DNA of 64,000 nucleotides from Lysinibacillus sp. FSL M8-0337 (GCF_038593855.1 NZ_CP151996.1:992001-1056000), one strand, 5' to 3'; shown: positions 26,330-36,727, counted from the stretch's first letter. Translations and numbers: made by a program. Notes: generated from the sequence alone by a model not told the origin.

Positions 26330-26431
26330 TTTTCTGGTAGATGACACAGATTTTGATAATACAAAATCTGATACCATTGTAGACTTACATCAAAGCATAA
26401 TGGCAAAAGCTTATATGCTTTGATGTATTTT

Positions 26432-26479
26432 AAAGGTACGAAATGGTTCGTTTTTCGAACGATGGACGTACCTTTTTTT
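26432..26479 (+). terminator. Terminator of the fapR-acpP operon
   Basis: AAAGGTAC ... GTACCTTTTTTT with an inner GTTCG/CGAAC stem. It lies about 100 bases after acpP; the short stretch between holds nothing recognised. Confidence 0.85.
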
Positions 26480-26538
26480 ATTTTTGTTAAAAAAATACGA
26501 AAAAACTTCCAAAACATTGTATTTATGCCGAAATACTT

Positions 26539-26567
26539 TTGCATAAATGCCTTGAAAAAGGTACACT
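26539..26567 (+). promoter_or_regulatory. Predicted promoter for rnc-smc-ftsY
   Basis: TTGCAT, 17 bases, TACACT, about 40 bases before the rnc start. Confidence 0.6.
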
Positions 26568-26603
26568 AAGACGGTAGAAACTATTAGGAAGGCAGATTGT
26601 TCA

Positions 26604-27368
26604 ATGGCTATGAGAAGAAAAGGAACTATGCAGAAATCAGGCGTACTTCCTGAAAAAGTACGCAATCAATTCGAGCTATTACAGCATGAATTAAACATCA
26701 CATTTATTAATAAAAATTTATTGTATCAAGCATTCACGCATTCATCTTATGTGAATGAGCATCGCCGTAAATTGTTTACGGATAATGAGCGTCTCGAGTT
26801 TTTAGGCGACGCTGTACTTGAACTGTCTGTTTCTAAATACCTTTTTGAGAAATACCCGCATATGAGTGAGGGCGAATTAACAAAATTACGAGCATCAATC
26901 GTTTGTGAGCCATCCCTTGTTATTTTTGCAAATGAATTAGGATTTGGTCGCTTTGTATTGCTTGGAAAAGGTGAAGAATTAACAGGTGGACGGGAACGCC
27001 CAGCGCTACTTGCAGATGTTTTTGAATCATTTGTAGGTGCTCTTTATTTAGATCAGGATTTGCAAACGGTCGTGACATTTTTAGAACGAATCGTGTTCCC
27101 AAAGGTAGAAGTCGGTGCTTTTTCGCATGTGATGGATTTTAAAAGCCAGTTACAAGAAATGGTACAGCAAACAAACAACGGTTTACTTCATTATGAAATT
27201 ATTGATGAAAAGGGCCCAGCGCATAACCGTACCTTTGTATCAAGCGTGTTATTAAATGGACAAGAGCTTGGTATTGGTCGAGGAAAATCAAAAAAAGAAG
27301 CCGAGCAACAAGCAGCACAATGTGCGATGCGCGCAATGCGTGAGCATACTGCTAAAGAGGAGGCTTAA
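26604..27368 (+). CDS. rnc: Ribonuclease III
   Basis: Double-strand-specific endoribonuclease that processes rRNA precursors and small RNAs. The signature [17 protein letters not shown] with metal-binding acidic residues appears at about 53-69, with a second acidic site in [17 protein letters not shown]-terminal double-stranded-RNA-binding domain (about 172-245) ends in [16 protein letters not shown]. 254 residues. AGGAAGG lies upstream. Smc follows three bases after the stop. Confidence 0.95.
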   Translation: MAMRRKGTMQKSGVLPEKVRNQFELLQHELNITFINKNLLYQAFTHSSYVNEHRRKLFTDNERLEFLGDAVLELSVSKYLFEKYPHMSEGELTKLRASIVCEPSLVIFANELGFGRFVLLGKGEELTGGRERPALLADVFESFVGALYLDQDLQTVVTFLERIVFPKVEVGAFSHVMDFKSQLQEMVQQTNNGLLHYEIIDEKGPAHNRTFVSSVLLNGQELGIGRGKSKKEAEQQAAQCAMRAMREHTAKEEA

Positions 27369-27371
27369 TAG

Positions 27372-30300
27372 ATGTTCCTAAAACGACTCGAAGTGATTGG
27401 CTTTAAATCTTTTGCGGAGCGCATTGGTATTGACTTTGTACCAGGTGTTACAGCTGTTGTTGGACCTAATGGCAGTGGGAAAAGTAATGTAACTGATGCT
27501 ATTCGTTGGGTACTCGGGGAGCAATCGGCAAAGTCGTTACGTGGGGCAAAGATGGAAGATGTTATTTTTGCTGGGAGTGACTCTCGAAAGCCACTAAACT
27601 TTGCAGAGGTAACATTAATTTTAGATAATACTGATGAACAGCTTGCTTTTTCGTATACAGAGGTCAGCGTAACAAGACGCGTATACCGTTCAGGTGATAG
27701 TGAATATTTATTAAATAACCAGCAGTGTCGCCTGAAGGATATTACGGACTTGTTTATGGATTCGGGACTTGGGAAAGAGGCTTTTTCAATTATTTCCCAA
27801 GGCCGTGTCGATGAAATTTTAAATAGCCGCCCGGACGATCGCCGCTCAATATTTGAAGAGGCGGCTGGTGTTTTAAAATACAAGCTACGAAAGAAAAAAG
27901 CAGAGCATAAACTAGTAGAAACAGATGAAAACCTTTACCGTGTTTTAGATATTTTACATGAGTTGGATAGCCGTTTGGAGCCTTTGCAAATACAAGCTTC
28001 TAGCGCAAGAGACTATGTACAAATGTCCACGGAACTAAAGGATTTTGATATTGCAATCCTTGTGCACGATTTGAAAAATTGTGCACAATCTTTGCATGCA
28101 TTGAAAGCAGAGTATGCGCAGCTATCTGAAACAGAGCAAAAACAAGCTAGGGATATTCAAGAGCTAGAAACACAAACGACGGGTATTCGCAAACATTTAA
28201 AAGAATTGGATGTTTTATTGGATGCTGCCCAATCTGAGCTTGTAGATGCAACGATGGAAATGGAACGTTGGGATGGCCGTAAAGCCTTAATGGCTGAAAA
28301 ACGCCAAAATGCCACGAACCAATTACAGCAGTTGAATACATCATTACTTGAAGCGCAAAATGAAGTAGAGGTATTAGTTGCACAAGAACTTGAGAAAAAA
28401 CAATTGTTTGTAGAAAAACAACAAGAAGTTTTAAAGCTCAAGCAAATCATTAAGCAATTAGAGCAATCCTTAAATCGTTCAGTTACAGAAATTGAACAGG
28501 AAATGGAAGAGCATAAAAACCGCTATATCGACTCATTAAACGAAGAAGCTACAGTCAAAAATGAATTAAAAAATATCGAACAACAATTATCACAACAAAA
28601 AGCAATGGCAGCACGTATGACTGACCAAACGGATGAGATTGGTCAAGAGTTGATTGAAGTTGTGGCGGAGAAAGAAACACTTGTTGGCCTACATACGGCA
28701 ACAACGACTGCATTGCAACAGAAGCTCGAACAATATGAAGCATTGCAAATGCAGTTTAAAAAAGTGAATCTTTCTTTTAATGATAAGCAAGAAATGCTGT
28801 ATAAGGCTTATCAGCACCAGCAACAATTAAAAGCCAGAAAAGATACATTAGCAGAGCTAGAAGCTGATTTCTCTGGCTTCTTCCATGGTGTTAAAGAAGT
28901 ATTGTTGGCACGTGATAAAGGTGAATTAGTTGGCATTGAAGGCGCAGTGGCTGAATTGATTCAGGTTAATGGCAAATATTCACAAGCGATAGAAACGGCT
29001 TTAGGTGCCGCCTCCCAACATATTGTGACGACGAACGAACAGAACGCCCAACAAGCTATCCGTTGGTTAAAGCAAAAAAGAGCAGGGCGTGCAACATTCT
29101 TACCAAAAACGGTTATGAAATCACGCAAAATCAATCCGTCAGCCATTCAGCTTGCTACGGAGCATCCAGCGTTCGTACAAATGGCAGATGCCCTTGTCAC
29201 GTTCGATGAGGACAATCGTTCCATTGTTGAAAATTTGCTTGGCAATGTCATCGTCGCAGCGAATTTAGAAGGGGCAAGTCAAATTGCAAGATTATGTGGT
29301 TTCCGTTACCGTGTCGTAACGCTCGAAGGGGATATTGTCAATGCTGGAGGTTCTTTAACGGGTGGTGCAGCGAAACAGCAATCTTCCCTATTTACAAGAA
29401 AAGCCGAGCTCGATGGTCTTATTGCCAAACTAGAAGCATTAGAAACGTCGATTTATAGTGCAGAGCAGGCTGTAGCAACGGAAAAAGAGACATTGGCTAC
29501 ATTACGTGACAAAGTAGAACAATTAAAACTAGAGGGCGAACAATTGCGTAAAGATGAAATGCAACAGGCAAGTCGCCTTCGAGAATTAGAAGTTGTAGAA
29601 AAAAGTCTATCCGCCAGAGTGTCCTTTGCTTCAAATGAAACGCAAGATGTGAAGACACGTGAGGAAGCGCTGCTTGCTCAAAAGGAAGTAGCTACTGCAC
29701 GTTTAGCAGCGCTTGCTGAAGAATTAGTAGCGATTAACGAGACGGTAGAGCAATTAGGTAAAGTTAAACTACAAAGTGAAACAGAAAAAGATGTTCTGCG
29801 CGAACAAACGGCAGAAAAACGTTCAGAGTTAGCGGTAATGCAGGAGCAAATGTCACAAGTACAAATTGCGACCGCACAACTTGCCCTACAATTAAACAAA
29901 GCTCGCCAAAAAGTCGACAATATTTCTCAGGAAATAATCTGGCTTCAATCTGATGAATCGACAAAATTATTGAGTGATGAAGAAGTAGAGGAGCAAGTCG
30001 CAACTTGGAAAGCTAGAAGAGAAACGTTACAAGTTACGATTACCCAGAAAAAGGAAGAGAAAGCGGCACAACAACAGGAATTAACAACGTTAGAAGAGCA
30101 GCTAAAGGAATTGCAACGTATACATAAAGGCTTCATTGAAGCAATACGTGCGAATGAATTAAAGCGCAATCGCGTAGAATTTGAGATGAGTAATTTTAAA
30201 AATCAGCTCGAAGAAAACTATCAACTAACGTTTGAAGAAGCATTGGAAGTCGCTTTAACCATTGAAGACGAAGAGCATATGCGACGTCGCGTCAAATTAT

Positions 30301-30953
30301 TGAAAAAATCCATTGAAGAATTAGGTCTTGTAAACTTAAGTGCGATTGAGGAATTCGAGCGTGTTCAAGAAAGACATTCTTTTTTAACAGAGCAGCGTGA
30401 GGACTTACTCGAAGCGCAGGATACTTTACACGAAGCTATTAAAGAAATGGATGAAGAAATGACAATTCGTTTTAGTGAAACCTTTTTTGCCATTCGAGAG
30501 CAATTCAAACGGGTATTCCGTGAATTGTTTGGGGGCGGTCAGGCAGATTTAGTATTACTAGATCCAGACAATATGCTTGATACAGGCATTGAAATTGTTG
30601 CACAACCACCAGGGAAAAAGTTGCAAAATTTAAGTTTACTTTCTGGTGGTGAACGTGCACTTACTGCGATTGCTTTACTATTCTCCATTTTAAATATAAG
30701 ACCTGTGCCGTTCTGTATACTCGACGAAGTAGAAGCGGCATTGGATGAGGCAAATGTTGTTCGATACAGCGAATACTTGAAAAAGTTTAGTCGCAATACC
30801 CAATTCATTGTTATTACACACCGTAAAGGTACAATGGAGGGAGCTGACGTACTGTATGGTATTACGATGCAGGAATCAGGTGTATCAAAACTTGTATCAG
30901 TAAAATTAGAAGATGAACCCGTACTTGCGGAGCAAAGGAGCGAACAAGCATGA
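27372..30953 (+). CDS. smc: Chromosome segregation protein SMC
   Basis: Structural-maintenance ATPase that loops and organises the chromosome with ScpA/ScpB. 1193 residues. Walker A GPNGSGKS is at 31-38, followed by a long coiled coil to about 490. A hinge domain around 500-670 includes the GGSLTGG segment, then a second coiled coil runs to about 1000. The C-terminal head has the signature LSGGERALTAIA and Walker B CILDEVEAALDEAN. The stop overlaps the ftsY ATG. Confidence 0.97.
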   Translation: MFLKRLEVIGFKSFAERIGIDFVPGVTAVVGPNGSGKSNVTDAIRWVLGEQSAKSLRGAKMEDVIFAGSDSRKPLNFAEVTLILDNTDEQLAFSYTEVSVTRRVYRSGDSEYLLNNQQCRLKDITDLFMDSGLGKEAFSIISQGRVDEILNSRPDDRRSIFEEAAGVLKYKLRKKKAEHKLVETDENLYRVLDILHELDSRLEPLQIQASSARDYVQMSTELKDFDIAILVHDLKNCAQSLHALKAEYAQLSETEQKQARDIQELETQTTGIRKHLKELDVLLDAAQSELVDATMEMERWDGRKALMAEKRQNATNQLQQLNTSLLEAQNEVEVLVAQELEKKQLFVEKQQEVLKLKQIIKQLEQSLNRSVTEIEQEMEEHKNRYIDSLNEEATVKNELKNIEQQLSQQKAMAARMTDQTDEIGQELIEVVAEKETLVGLHTATTTALQQKLEQYEALQMQFKKVNLSFNDKQEMLYKAYQHQQQLKARKDTLAELEADFSGFFHGVKEVLLARDKGELVGIEGAVAELIQVNGKYSQAIETALGAASQHIVTTNEQNAQQAIRWLKQKRAGRATFLPKTVMKSRKINPSAIQLATEHPAFVQMADALVTFDEDNRSIVENLLGNVIVAANLEGASQIARLCGFRYRVVTLEGDIVNAGGSLTGGAAKQQSSLFTRKAELDGLIAKLEALETSIYSAEQAVATEKETLATLRDKVEQLKLEGEQLRKDEMQQASRLRELEVVEKSLSARVSFASNETQDVKTREEALLAQKEVATARLAALAEELVAINETVEQLGKVKLQSETEKDVLREQTAEKRSELAVMQEQMSQVQIATAQLALQLNKARQKVDNISQEIIWLQSDESTKLLSDEEVEEQVATWKARRETLQVTITQKKEEKAAQQQELTTLEEQLKELQRIHKGFIEAIRANELKRNRVEFEMSNFKNQLEENYQLTFEEALEVALTIEDEEHMRRRVKLLKKSIEELGLVNLSAIEEFERVQERHSFLTEQREDLLEAQDTLHEAIKEMDEEMTIRFSETFFAIREQFKRVFRELFGGGQADLVLLDPDNMLDTGIEIVAQPPGKKLQNLSLLSGGERALTAIALLFSILNIRPVPFCILDEVEAALDEANVVRYSEYLKKFSRNTQFIVITHRKGTMEGADVLYGITMQESGVSKLVSVKLEDEPVLAEQRSEQA

Positions 30954-32197
30954 GTTTTTTTAAACGTTTAAAAGATAAGCTAATTGGAAATCCAACAGAA
31001 GAAAAAGTAGAAAATTTAGTCGAAGAGCCATCTACCGTATTAAAGCTTGAAGAGACGGAAGAGCCAGTTCAACAGGAATCAAGTCATGAAGAGCTGCAAG
31101 AAAAAGTAGAAGAATCATCAGCAAGTGAGGACTTCATCGTTTCACAAGCTTCGAATGTTGTGGAAGAAGAAAAACAGGAAGAAGTGCAGGAAATTGCGAT
31201 TGTAGAGGAGCCTGTAAAAGAAAAAAAACCTTCAGCCTGGTCTATTACACAAAAATTTAAAGCGGGTCTTGAAAAAACCCGTAATTCCTTTACTTCTAAG
31301 GTGAATGATTTAGTAGCACGTTACCGTAAAGTAGACGAAGACTTCTTTGAAGAACTAGAAGATCTATTATTACAAGCAGACGTTGGCTTTGAAACAGTTA
31401 TGGAGTTAATGGATAAATTACGCTTTGAAGTACAGCGCAAAAATATTAAAGATACAAATGGTATCCAAGCGATTATTTCTGAAAAACTTGTGGAAATTTA
31501 CGAGCAAGGGGAAGAAGATTTAATCGAACTAAATATGCAGCCTAATGGTGAGTTAACAGTTATTTTATTCGTAGGTGTAAACGGTGTTGGGAAAACAACA
31601 ACAATTGGTAAGTTAGCACATCGTCTAAAATCAGAAGGAAAAACAGTTGTCTTAGCTGCAGGAGATACGTTCCGTGCAGGGGCAATTGACCAATTACAAG
31701 TTTGGGGAGACCGTGTTGGTTGTGAAGTAATTAAGCAATCAGAAGGTTCGGATCCAGCAGCTGTTATGTATGATGCAATACGTGCGGCGAAAAATCGTAG
31801 AGCGGACGTCTTAATTTGCGATACGGCGGGCCGTTTACAAAACAAAGTGAACTTAATGAATGAGCTTGAAAAAGTACACCGAGTTATTTCACGGGAAATA
31901 CCGAATGCTCCTCATGAGGTATTATTAGCACTAGATGCAACGACTGGTCAAAATGCACTTGTGCAGGCACAAACATTTAAAGAAGTAACAAATGTAACAG
32001 GTATTGTTTTAACGAAACTCGATGGTACTGCAAAAGGTGGTATTGTGCTTGCCATTCGAAATAAATTACACATTCCTGTAAAATTTGTAGGTCTTGGTGA
32101 GAAAATGGATGATTTACAACCATTTGATGCAGAACGCTATGTATACGGCTTATTTGCTGAAGGCTTAGATAAAGAACTGCAAAATAGCGAAGAGTAA
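30950..32197 (+). CDS. ftsY: Signal recognition particle receptor FtsY
   Basis: GTPase receptor that docks the SRP-ribosome complex at the membrane. 415 residues, longer than B. subtilis FtsY (about 329) because of a Glu-rich N-terminal region of about 90 residues. The NG domain has [15 protein letters not shown] (P-loop), [22 protein letters not shown] and the terminal [12 protein letters not shown]. It overlaps smc by four bases. The acidic extension is an example of natural variation in this region of FtsY. Confidence 0.96.
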   Translation: MSFFKRLKDKLIGNPTEEKVENLVEEPSTVLKLEETEEPVQQESSHEELQEKVEESSASEDFIVSQASNVVEEEKQEEVQEIAIVEEPVKEKKPSAWSITQKFKAGLEKTRNSFTSKVNDLVARYRKVDEDFFEELEDLLLQADVGFETVMELMDKLRFEVQRKNIKDTNGIQAIISEKLVEIYEQGEEDLIELNMQPNGELTVILFVGVNGVGKTTTIGKLAHRLKSEGKTVVLAAGDTFRAGAIDQLQVWGDRVGCEVIKQSEGSDPAAVMYDAIRAAKNRRADVLICDTAGRLQNKVNLMNELEKVHRVISREIPNAPHEVLLALDATTGQNALVQAQTFKEVTNVTGIVLTKLDGTAKGGIVLAIRNKLHIPVKFVGLGEKMDDLQPFDAERYVYGLFAEGLDKELQNSEE

Positions 32198-32326
32198 AAG
32201 ATTGTAGTTGAAAGAATGGTCGCTCGACTGTTAAAAGGTGAAACACATTGTTTAAAAGAGAAATACTAGCGAATGGTGAAATAGCGTTATTCAGCTAATA
32301 GAATGCTTTTAGACAAGGAGATTACC

Positions 32327-32356
32327 TTGACACAGACGGGCGATTTTCGTTATGAT
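32327..32356 (+). promoter_or_regulatory. Predicted promoter for ylxM-ffh
   Basis: TTGACA (32327-32332), 18 bases, TATGAT (32351-32356). It overlaps a spurious upstream ATG at 32352 and so supports the ylxM start at 32388. Confidence 0.75.
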
Positions 32357-32387
32357 ACAAATGACTAACAACGGGGGGAGAAACTCG

Positions 32388-32723
32388 ATGCTACTTGAAA
32401 AAACAACACGCATGAACTTTCTCTTCGACTTTTATCAAGCATTACTAACAGATAAGCAAAGAAGTTATATGGAACTGTATTATTTAGATGATCACTCACT
32501 TGGAGAAATCGCTGAATCATATGGAGTTTCACGTCAAGCTGTTTATGATAATATTCGTCGAACTGAAGCGATGCTTGAAGAATATGAAGAAAAACTATGT
32601 TTACTGGAAAAATTTCAACAACGTACGCAAATGCTTGCGCGCCTTACAGCTGGAATTACAGAAAAAAGTATGCCGGTTGAGGAGCAGTTGGCGCTTATTG
32701 AACAGTTGAAAGAATGGGATTAG
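32388..32723 (+). CDS. ylxM: SRP-associated helix-turn-helix protein YlxM
   Basis: 111-residue DNA-binding-like protein that accompanies ffh in Firmicutes and, in streptococci, modulates the SRP pathway. The helix-turn-helix [21 protein letters not shown] lies at about 37-57, preceded by the conserved [13 protein letters not shown] and [17 protein letters not shown] precedes ATG 32388; the frame open to 32352 would place the start in the promoter. Confidence 0.93.
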   Translation: MLLEKTTRMNFLFDFYQALLTDKQRSYMELYYLDDHSLGEIAESYGVSRQAVYDNIRRTEAMLEEYEEKLCLLEKFQQRTQMLARLTAGITEKSMPVEEQLALIEQLKEWD

Positions 32724-32735
32724 GAGGCGAAAGCA

Positions 32736-34094
32736 GTGGCTTTTGAAGGATTAGCGGAACGACTCCAAGGAACGATCCAAAAGATTAAAGGTAAGGGTAA
32801 AGTATCGGAACAAGACGTTAAAGAAATGATGCGTGAAGTCCGATTTGCTTTAATCGAGGCGGATGTTAACTTAAAAGTAGTCAAGGAATTCGTTAAAAAA
32901 GTAAGTGAACGCGCTGTTGGTGTAGATGTTATGCAAAGCTTAACACCAGGTCAACAAGTTATTAAAATCGTTCAAGACGAATTAACGGAGCTGATGGGCG
33001 GCGAACAAAGCCCGATTAAATTTAATACAAAGCCACCAACTGTCATTATGATGGTCGGTTTGCAAGGTGCGGGTAAAACAACAACAACTGGGAAATTAGC
33101 AAATGTTTTACGTAAAAAATATAATCGTAAACCATTACTAGTGGCTGCGGACGTTTACCGCCCTGCTGCGGTTCAGCAATTACAAACATTAGGAAAGCAA
33201 TTATCTTTACCTGTTTTTGCTTTAGGCACAGATGTATCACCAGTTGAAATTGCTCGTCAGGCAATTGAACTGGCGAAAGAAGAACATCATGATGTTGTCA
33301 TTATCGATACAGCAGGTCGCTTGCATATTGATGAAGATTTAATGCAAGAATTAAAGGATATCCGTGCGTTAAAAGAGCCTGATGAAGTTTTCCTTGTGGT
33401 AGATGCCATGACGGGGCAAGATGCTGTAAACGTTGCAGAAAGTTTTAATGAGGCTGTCGGCATTACAGGGGTTGTTTTAACAAAACTGGATGGCGATACA
33501 CGCGGTGGTGCAGCATTATCCATTCGTTCGGTGACACAGAAACCAATTAAATTTGTCGGTATGGGCGAAAAAATGGATGCGCTTGAACCGTTCCATCCGG
33601 AGCGTATGGCATCTCGTATTTTAGGCATGGGTGACGTGTTATCCCTAATTGAAAAGGCGCAGGCAAACGTCGATGAAGCAAAAGCGAAAGAACTGGAAGA
33701 AAAGTTCAAAACGCAAAGCTTTACACTCGATGATTTTGTTGAGCAATTACAACAAGTGAAAAAAATGGGTCCACTCGACGAAATATTAAAAATGCTACCA
33801 GGTGCAGGCAAAATTAAAGGCTTAGACAATGTCAAAGTAGACGATAAGCAAATGGGCCGTGTAGAAGCCATTATTTACTCTATGACAACTGCTGAAAAGA
33901 CAAATCCTGAAATCATTAACGGTAGCCGTAAAAAGCGCATTGCCAAAGGTTCAGGTACGTCTATTCAAGAGGTCAACCGTTTGTTAAAACAATTTGATGA
34001 AATGAAAAAAATGATGAAGCAAATGACAGGTATGGCGACAGGTAAAGGCAAGAAAAAGATGAAATTACCAGGCTTTGATTCATTGTTTAAATAA
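32736..34094 (+). CDS. ffh: Signal recognition particle protein Ffh
   Basis: SRP54-type GTPase that binds signal peptides and 4.5S/6S-like SRP RNA. 452 residues from GTG 32736 (TAGGAGGCG upstream). The NG domain shows GLQGAGKTTTTGKLA, DVYRPAAVQQL, DTAGRLHIDEDL and TKLDGDTRGGAALS. The C-terminal M domain (about 300-452) is methionine-rich, with SRKKRIAKGSG and MKKMMKQM segments that bind RNA and signal sequences. It follows ylxM as usual. Confidence 0.97.
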   Translation: MAFEGLAERLQGTIQKIKGKGKVSEQDVKEMMREVRFALIEADVNLKVVKEFVKKVSERAVGVDVMQSLTPGQQVIKIVQDELTELMGGEQSPIKFNTKPPTVIMMVGLQGAGKTTTTGKLANVLRKKYNRKPLLVAADVYRPAAVQQLQTLGKQLSLPVFALGTDVSPVEIARQAIELAKEEHHDVVIIDTAGRLHIDEDLMQELKDIRALKEPDEVFLVVDAMTGQDAVNVAESFNEAVGITGVVLTKLDGDTRGGAALSIRSVTQKPIKFVGMGEKMDALEPFHPERMASRILGMGDVLSLIEKAQANVDEAKAKELEEKFKTQSFTLDDFVEQLQQVKKMGPLDEILKMLPGAGKIKGLDNVKVDDKQMGRVEAIIYSMTTAEKTNPEIINGSRKKRIAKGSGTSIQEVNRLLKQFDEMKKMMKQMTGMATGKGKKKMKLPGFDSLFK

Positions 34095-34121
34095 TATTTT
34101 ATAGGTGTTAAGAAAAAACAC

Positions 34122-34150
34122 TTTACAAACAACATAAACATTGATAATAT
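34122..34150 (+). promoter_or_regulatory. Predicted promoter for rpsP-khpA
   Basis: TTTACA (34122-34127), 17 bases, TAATAT (34145-34150), with about 38 bases to the rpsP ATG. Confidence 0.6.
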
Positions 34151-34188
34151 ACTATCTTGTGTGAAACTTATTCGGAGGTGCTATTAAA

Positions 34189-34461
34189 ATGGCAGTTAAA
34201 ATTCGCTTAAAACGTATGGGAGCTAAAAAATCTCCTTTCTATCGTATCGTAGTTGCAGACGCTCGTTCACCACGTGACGGTCGTTCAATCGAAACAGTTG
34301 GTACTTACAACCCACTAACTCAACCAGCTACTGTAAACATTGATGAAGAGAAAGCTCTTAAATGGTTAGCTGACGGTGCAAAACCATCAGATACAGTACG
34401 TAACTTGTTCTCAGAACAAGGTATCATGGAAAAATTCCATAACCAAAAATTCAGTAAATAA
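34189..34461 (+). CDS. rpsP: 30S ribosomal protein S16
   Basis: Small-subunit protein of 90 residues, normal length, with the conserved opening [29 protein letters not shown] (shown here only as a landmark region, residues 4-32) and GTYNPL. TCGGAGGTG precedes ATG 34189. Confidence 0.98.
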   Translation: MAVKIRLKRMGAKKSPFYRIVVADARSPRDGRSIETVGTYNPLTQPATVNIDEEKALKWLADGAKPSDTVRNLFSEQGIMEKFHNQKFSK

Positions 34462-34476
34462 TCGGGGGAGACGTCT

Positions 34477-34710
34477 TTGAAGCAGCTGATTGAAGCAATC
34501 GTTTTACCGTTAGTCGATTATCCAGAAGAAGTCCGTATTGAGACGGACGAAAATGCAAATCGAATTGTTTATAAACTTTTTGTTCATCCAGAGGATCGAG
34601 GGAAAGTCATAGGCAAACAAGGGCGAGTAGCGAAAGCGATTCGTACAATTGTTTATTCAGCGGCAGGTAGTCACCATCAAAAAAAGACTTACGTCGATAT
34701 ATTGGATTGA
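34477..34710 (+). CDS. khpA: KH-domain RNA-binding protein KhpA (YlqC)
   Basis: 77-residue single KH-domain protein with the GxxG loop in GKVIGKQGRVAKAIR (about 46-60). In Firmicutes KhpA binds RNA, often as a partner of KhpB/EloR, and affects cell elongation. TTG 34477 follows TCGGGGGAG and gives the normal N-terminus. In B. subtilis ylqD follows; here it is absent and the next gene is rimM. Confidence 0.94.
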   Translation: MKQLIEAIVLPLVDYPEEVRIETDENANRIVYKLFVHPEDRGKVIGKQGRVAKAIRTIVYSAAGSHHQKKTYVDILD

Positions 34711-34932
34711 TAAAAAGATTTTCACGCTCGTTTACGCGCAATAAGGTAACAATGTAGCAATTATGCAACCTGTCGCCATTTTGCACTGAACAATTTTAAC
34801 GACTATGTTGTTGCTAGAATTCGAAGGAGCTGTAAATGTGTAGCGTAAAATCTGGATAGAAGAGGGGGGAGCTTGCTGGTTCCTTCCTTTTTTTATATAG
34901 TACGGATATATAACGGTATAGAGGTGAAATGA

Positions 34933-35448
34933 ATGGAATGGTTTAATGTAGGTCGTATTGTAAACACGCACGGAATTCGTGGTGAAGTACGTATCTTATC
35001 GACGACAGATTTTGAAGAAGAACGCTTTGCGGTCGGGAATAAGCTTGCAGCGTTTAAAAAAGACGATAAAAAGCCAACGTGGGTAACAATTCAATCCGTA
35101 CGCCGCCATAAAAACTTTATTTTATTAACATTTGAAGGTATGGATAATATCAACTTTGTCGAGCCGTTCAAAGAAGGAATGCTCAAAATCACGAAAGATC
35201 AAATGACCGATGATTTATTGCAAGAAAATGAATTTTTCTTCCATGAAATTATAGGCTGTACGGTTGTATCTGAAGAAGGTGCAACAATTGGCGAAGTCAA
35301 AGATATTTTGCAAACAGGTGCCAATGATGTATGGGTAGTGAAGGGTGCTAAAAAAGAGCATTACATTCCATACATTGAAGACATCGTCAAAAATATTGAT
35401 GTGGAAGAAAAGAAAATTGTTATTCATGTGATGGAAGGCTTACTATGA
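34933..35448 (+). CDS. rimM: 16S rRNA-processing protein RimM
   Basis: Assembly factor for the 30S head, binding ribosomal protein S19. 171 residues: an N-terminal domain opening [16 protein letters not shown] and a C-terminal PRC-barrel with the conserved ANDVWVV and [15 protein letters not shown] precedes the ATG. The stop overlaps the trmD start. The 222-base gap upstream, where B. subtilis has ylqD, shows no coding remnant that I recognise; a weak stem before a T-run near 34862-34898 may be a terminator. Confidence 0.95.
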   Translation: MEWFNVGRIVNTHGIRGEVRILSTTDFEEERFAVGNKLAAFKKDDKKPTWVTIQSVRRHKNFILLTFEGMDNINFVEPFKEGMLKITKDQMTDDLLQENEFFFHEIIGCTVVSEEGATIGEVKDILQTGANDVWVVKGAKKEHYIPYIEDIVKNIDVEEKKIVIHVMEGLL

Positions 35449-36176
35449 TGCATATTCACGTATTAAGCCTATTTCCTGATATGTTTTCGGGTGTATTTGG
35501 TGCATCGATACTAAAAAAAGCTCAAGAAAAAGGGGCTGTAAAGCTAGAAGTATCAGATATTCGTGCGTTTTCTGGCAACAAGCATAATCAGGTAGACGAT
35601 TATCCGTATGGTGGCGGTGCAGGGATGGTGTTAAAGCCAGAGCCGATGTTTAGTGCTGTAGAGGCCATTACAGCGGGTAAAAAGCCACGTATTATCTTAA
35701 TGTGTCCGCAGGGTGAACGTTTCACCCAAAAAAAAGCGGAAGAGCTAGCGCAAGAAAGTGAATTAGTGTTCTTATGTGGTCACTACGAAGGCTATGATGA
35801 ACGCATTCGCCAGCACCTCGTTACCGATGAAATATCGATTGGTGATTTTGTGTTAACAGGTGGTGAGTTAGGCGCAATGACGGTTATAGATAGTGTCGTA
35901 CGCCTTTTACCGGGCGTGTTAGGACAAGCAGATTCCCATATTCAAGATTCTTTTTCAACGGGTCTGTTAGAACATCCGCATTATACGCGTCCTGCTGAAT
36001 TCCGAGGCATGCAAGTACCCGAAGTATTATTATCAGGCAATCACGCAAAAATCGAACAATGGCGCGAGGAACAATCGTTAAAAAGAACATTCGAGCGTCG
36101 ACCTGATTTACTCGAGCATTATCCATTAACAGACAAGCAAAAATTGTATTTGGAAAAACTTAAAAAACAACAATAA
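35445..36176 (+). CDS. trmD: tRNA (guanine-37-N1)-methyltransferase
   Basis: SPOUT-class enzyme that makes m1G37 in tRNAs and prevents frameshifting. 243 residues with the opening [10 protein letters not shown] and the SAM-binding trefoil-knot segments [29 protein letters not shown] and [15 protein letters not shown]. Two adjacent ATGs overlap the rimM stop. It is followed by an L19-type leader. Confidence 0.97.
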   Translation: MMHIHVLSLFPDMFSGVFGASILKKAQEKGAVKLEVSDIRAFSGNKHNQVDDYPYGGGAGMVLKPEPMFSAVEAITAGKKPRIILMCPQGERFTQKKAEELAQESELVFLCGHYEGYDERIRQHLVTDEISIGDFVLTGGELGAMTVIDSVVRLLPGVLGQADSHIQDSFSTGLLEHPHYTRPAEFRGMQVPEVLLSGNHAKIEQWREEQSLKRTFERRPDLLEHYPLTDKQKLYLEKLKKQQ

Positions 36177-36284
36177 AGATGCTTGCTTGCATGCCATATA
36201 TGTGATAACATCTAATCTGTGCTTCTATGTGAAGTGCTGAATTACGGTGTTCCGCTGTGGCATAGATTGCGTGCAAGAGCATCT
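36177..36284 (+). ncRNA. Ribosomal protein L19 leader (autoregulatory-type mRNA element)
   Basis: Between trmD and rplS the mRNA can close on itself: AGATGCT and TTGCATGC at the 5' end pair with GCGTGCAA and AGCATCT just before the rplS ribosome-binding site. Inner GTG/CAC-type stems lie around TTCCGCTGTGG. Firmicutes are known to carry an L19 leader motif at this place. The match here is by position and fold, not by a covariance model. Confidence 0.6.
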
Positions 36285-36302
36285 GTCTAAGGAGAGAAAA
36301 CA

Positions 36303-36647
36303 ATGTCAAACATTATTACAGAAATTACTAAAGCTCAGCTTCGCACTGATCTACCAGCTTTCCGTCCTGGTGATACTGTTAAGGTACACGTGAAAGTAGT
36401 AGAGGGTACTCGTGAACGTATCCAAGTATACGAAGGTGTAGTTATCAAACGTCGTGGTGGCGGTATTAGCGAAACTTTCACAGTTCGTAAAATTTCTTAC
36501 GGTGTAGGTGTTGAACGTACATTCCCTGTACACACACCAAAAATCGCTAACTTAGAAGTTGTACGTCGTGGTAAAGTACGTCGTGCTAAACTTTACTACC
36601 TACGTAACCTACGTGGTAAAGCTGCTCGTATTAAAGAAATTCGATAA
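36303..36647 (+). CDS. rplS: 50S ribosomal protein L19
   Basis: Large-subunit protein at the 30S-50S interface, 114 residues, with [33 protein letters not shown] and the basic end [27 protein letters not shown] precedes the ATG, next to the closing stem of the leader. Confidence 0.98.
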   Translation: MSNIITEITKAQLRTDLPAFRPGDTVKVHVKVVEGTRERIQVYEGVVIKRRGGGISETFTVRKISYGVGVERTFPVHTPKIANLEVVRRGKVRRAKLYYLRNLRGKAARIKEIR

Positions 36648-36656
36648 TTATGACTT

Positions 36657-36695
36657 AAAAGTGAGGGGCTTGTATTGCAAGCTCCTTTTCTTTTT
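36657..36695 (+). terminator. Terminator after rplS
   Basis: GGGGCTTG-TATTG-CAAGCTCC with flanking A and T runs. Confidence 0.85.
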
Positions 36696-36697
36696 GC

Positions 36698-36727
36698 TTG
36701 TCATCTTAAATAATAATCATCTAAAAT
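36698..36727 (+). promoter_or_regulatory. Predicted promoter for lepB
   Basis: TTGTCA, 18 bases, TAAAAT, immediately after the rplS terminator; about 26 bases to the ATG. Confidence 0.6.

Noticed and set aside
27365-27883. - strand frame of 172 codons opposite smc
   Set aside because: A shadow of the smc coding strand, low-complexity Ser/Arg-rich, no ribosome-binding site. The same applies to the other long opposite-strand frames inside fmt, prkC, plsX, ffh, hslU and others.
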